NCBI RefSeq assembly: GCF_023101765.2
Contig: NC_064228.1
Coordinates: 3,028,501 to 3,092,500, forward strand
Origin: Spodoptera frugiperda
Taxonomy: Eukaryota; Arthropoda; Insecta; Lepidoptera; Noctuidae
Length of the DNA: 64,000 bases
Direction of reading: 5' to 3'
Below the pieces are notes generated by a model that saw nothing but the letters and a program-made list of their open reading frames with translations, searched no databases and was not told the origin of the DNA. The stretch's first letter is position 1; each line of letters begins with the position of its first letter. Made by a program: the position numbers and the translations under genes. Positions 63,918 to 64,000 of the stretch are shown one piece after another.

Positions 63918-64000
63918 GCTCCAAAAATAGTCTACTGTACATCATCCATAACTTTCAATAAATTACACCCATTTATATAAAATAAATAGTTTCTATTATA

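Overview
This window looks like a stretch of a moth genome (Lepidoptera, probably Noctuoidea) made almost entirely of transposon remains. It is AT-rich and eukaryotic in character, with no operons. I found no convincing host gene apart from one possible 40-nt internal exon (50547-50586). The lepidopteran call rests on an R1-clade non-LTR retrotransposon, tRNA-derived SINEs resembling those known from Helicoverpa and Spodoptera, small Helitrons ending in CTAG|T, and many short dispersed repeats.

The main element is a nearly complete R1-clade LINE at 5808-11608 (+). It has a 5' UTR, a gag-like ORF1 with three CCHC knuckles, an ORF2 with endonuclease, reverse transcriptase and a C-terminal CCHC finger, a 3' UTR ending in 24 A's, and 14-bp flanking duplications that match at 13 of 14 bases. 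Three frameshifts break it into five open pieces. R1-like C-terminal fragments also lie at 19.9-20.3, 31.8 and 54.0-54.7 kb. About a dozen 5'-truncated 3'-UTR copies of one R1-like family are scattered through the window, and a third 3'-UTR type lies at 51.7-52.0 kb. Fragments of CR1/Daphne-like LINEs lie at 0.8, 15.8, 20.3-20.9, 23.3, 49.0 and 63.2 kb.

The short elements fall into families. SINE-A and SINE-B have tRNA-like heads. Family C has 11 copies and shares its 3' tail with the LINE fragment at 23.3 kb. MITE-M (8 loci) and MITE-N (3 loci) have terminal inverted repeats. Helitrons of one family begin TCTATACTAATATTATAAAG and end CTAG. Many elements are nested; the clearest case is a Helitron in a SINE-A at 36 kb.

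The least ordinary material is a set of small foldback insertions with the order arm-core-arm-tail and 11-12-bp direct flanking repeats (39.9, 41.6 and 45.8 kb). Two neighbouring inserts, a foldback and a related one with only 11-bp arms, share one 12-bp target (45.6-46.0 kb). A 39-nt hairpin sits inside a 15-bp duplication (14.6 kb). A 578-bp MITE with an exact 8-bp duplication carries ten copies of the 8-mer CTCGCCCC in two opposing sets (44.8-45.4 kb). The remaining sequence is AT-rich, with no gene that I can support.
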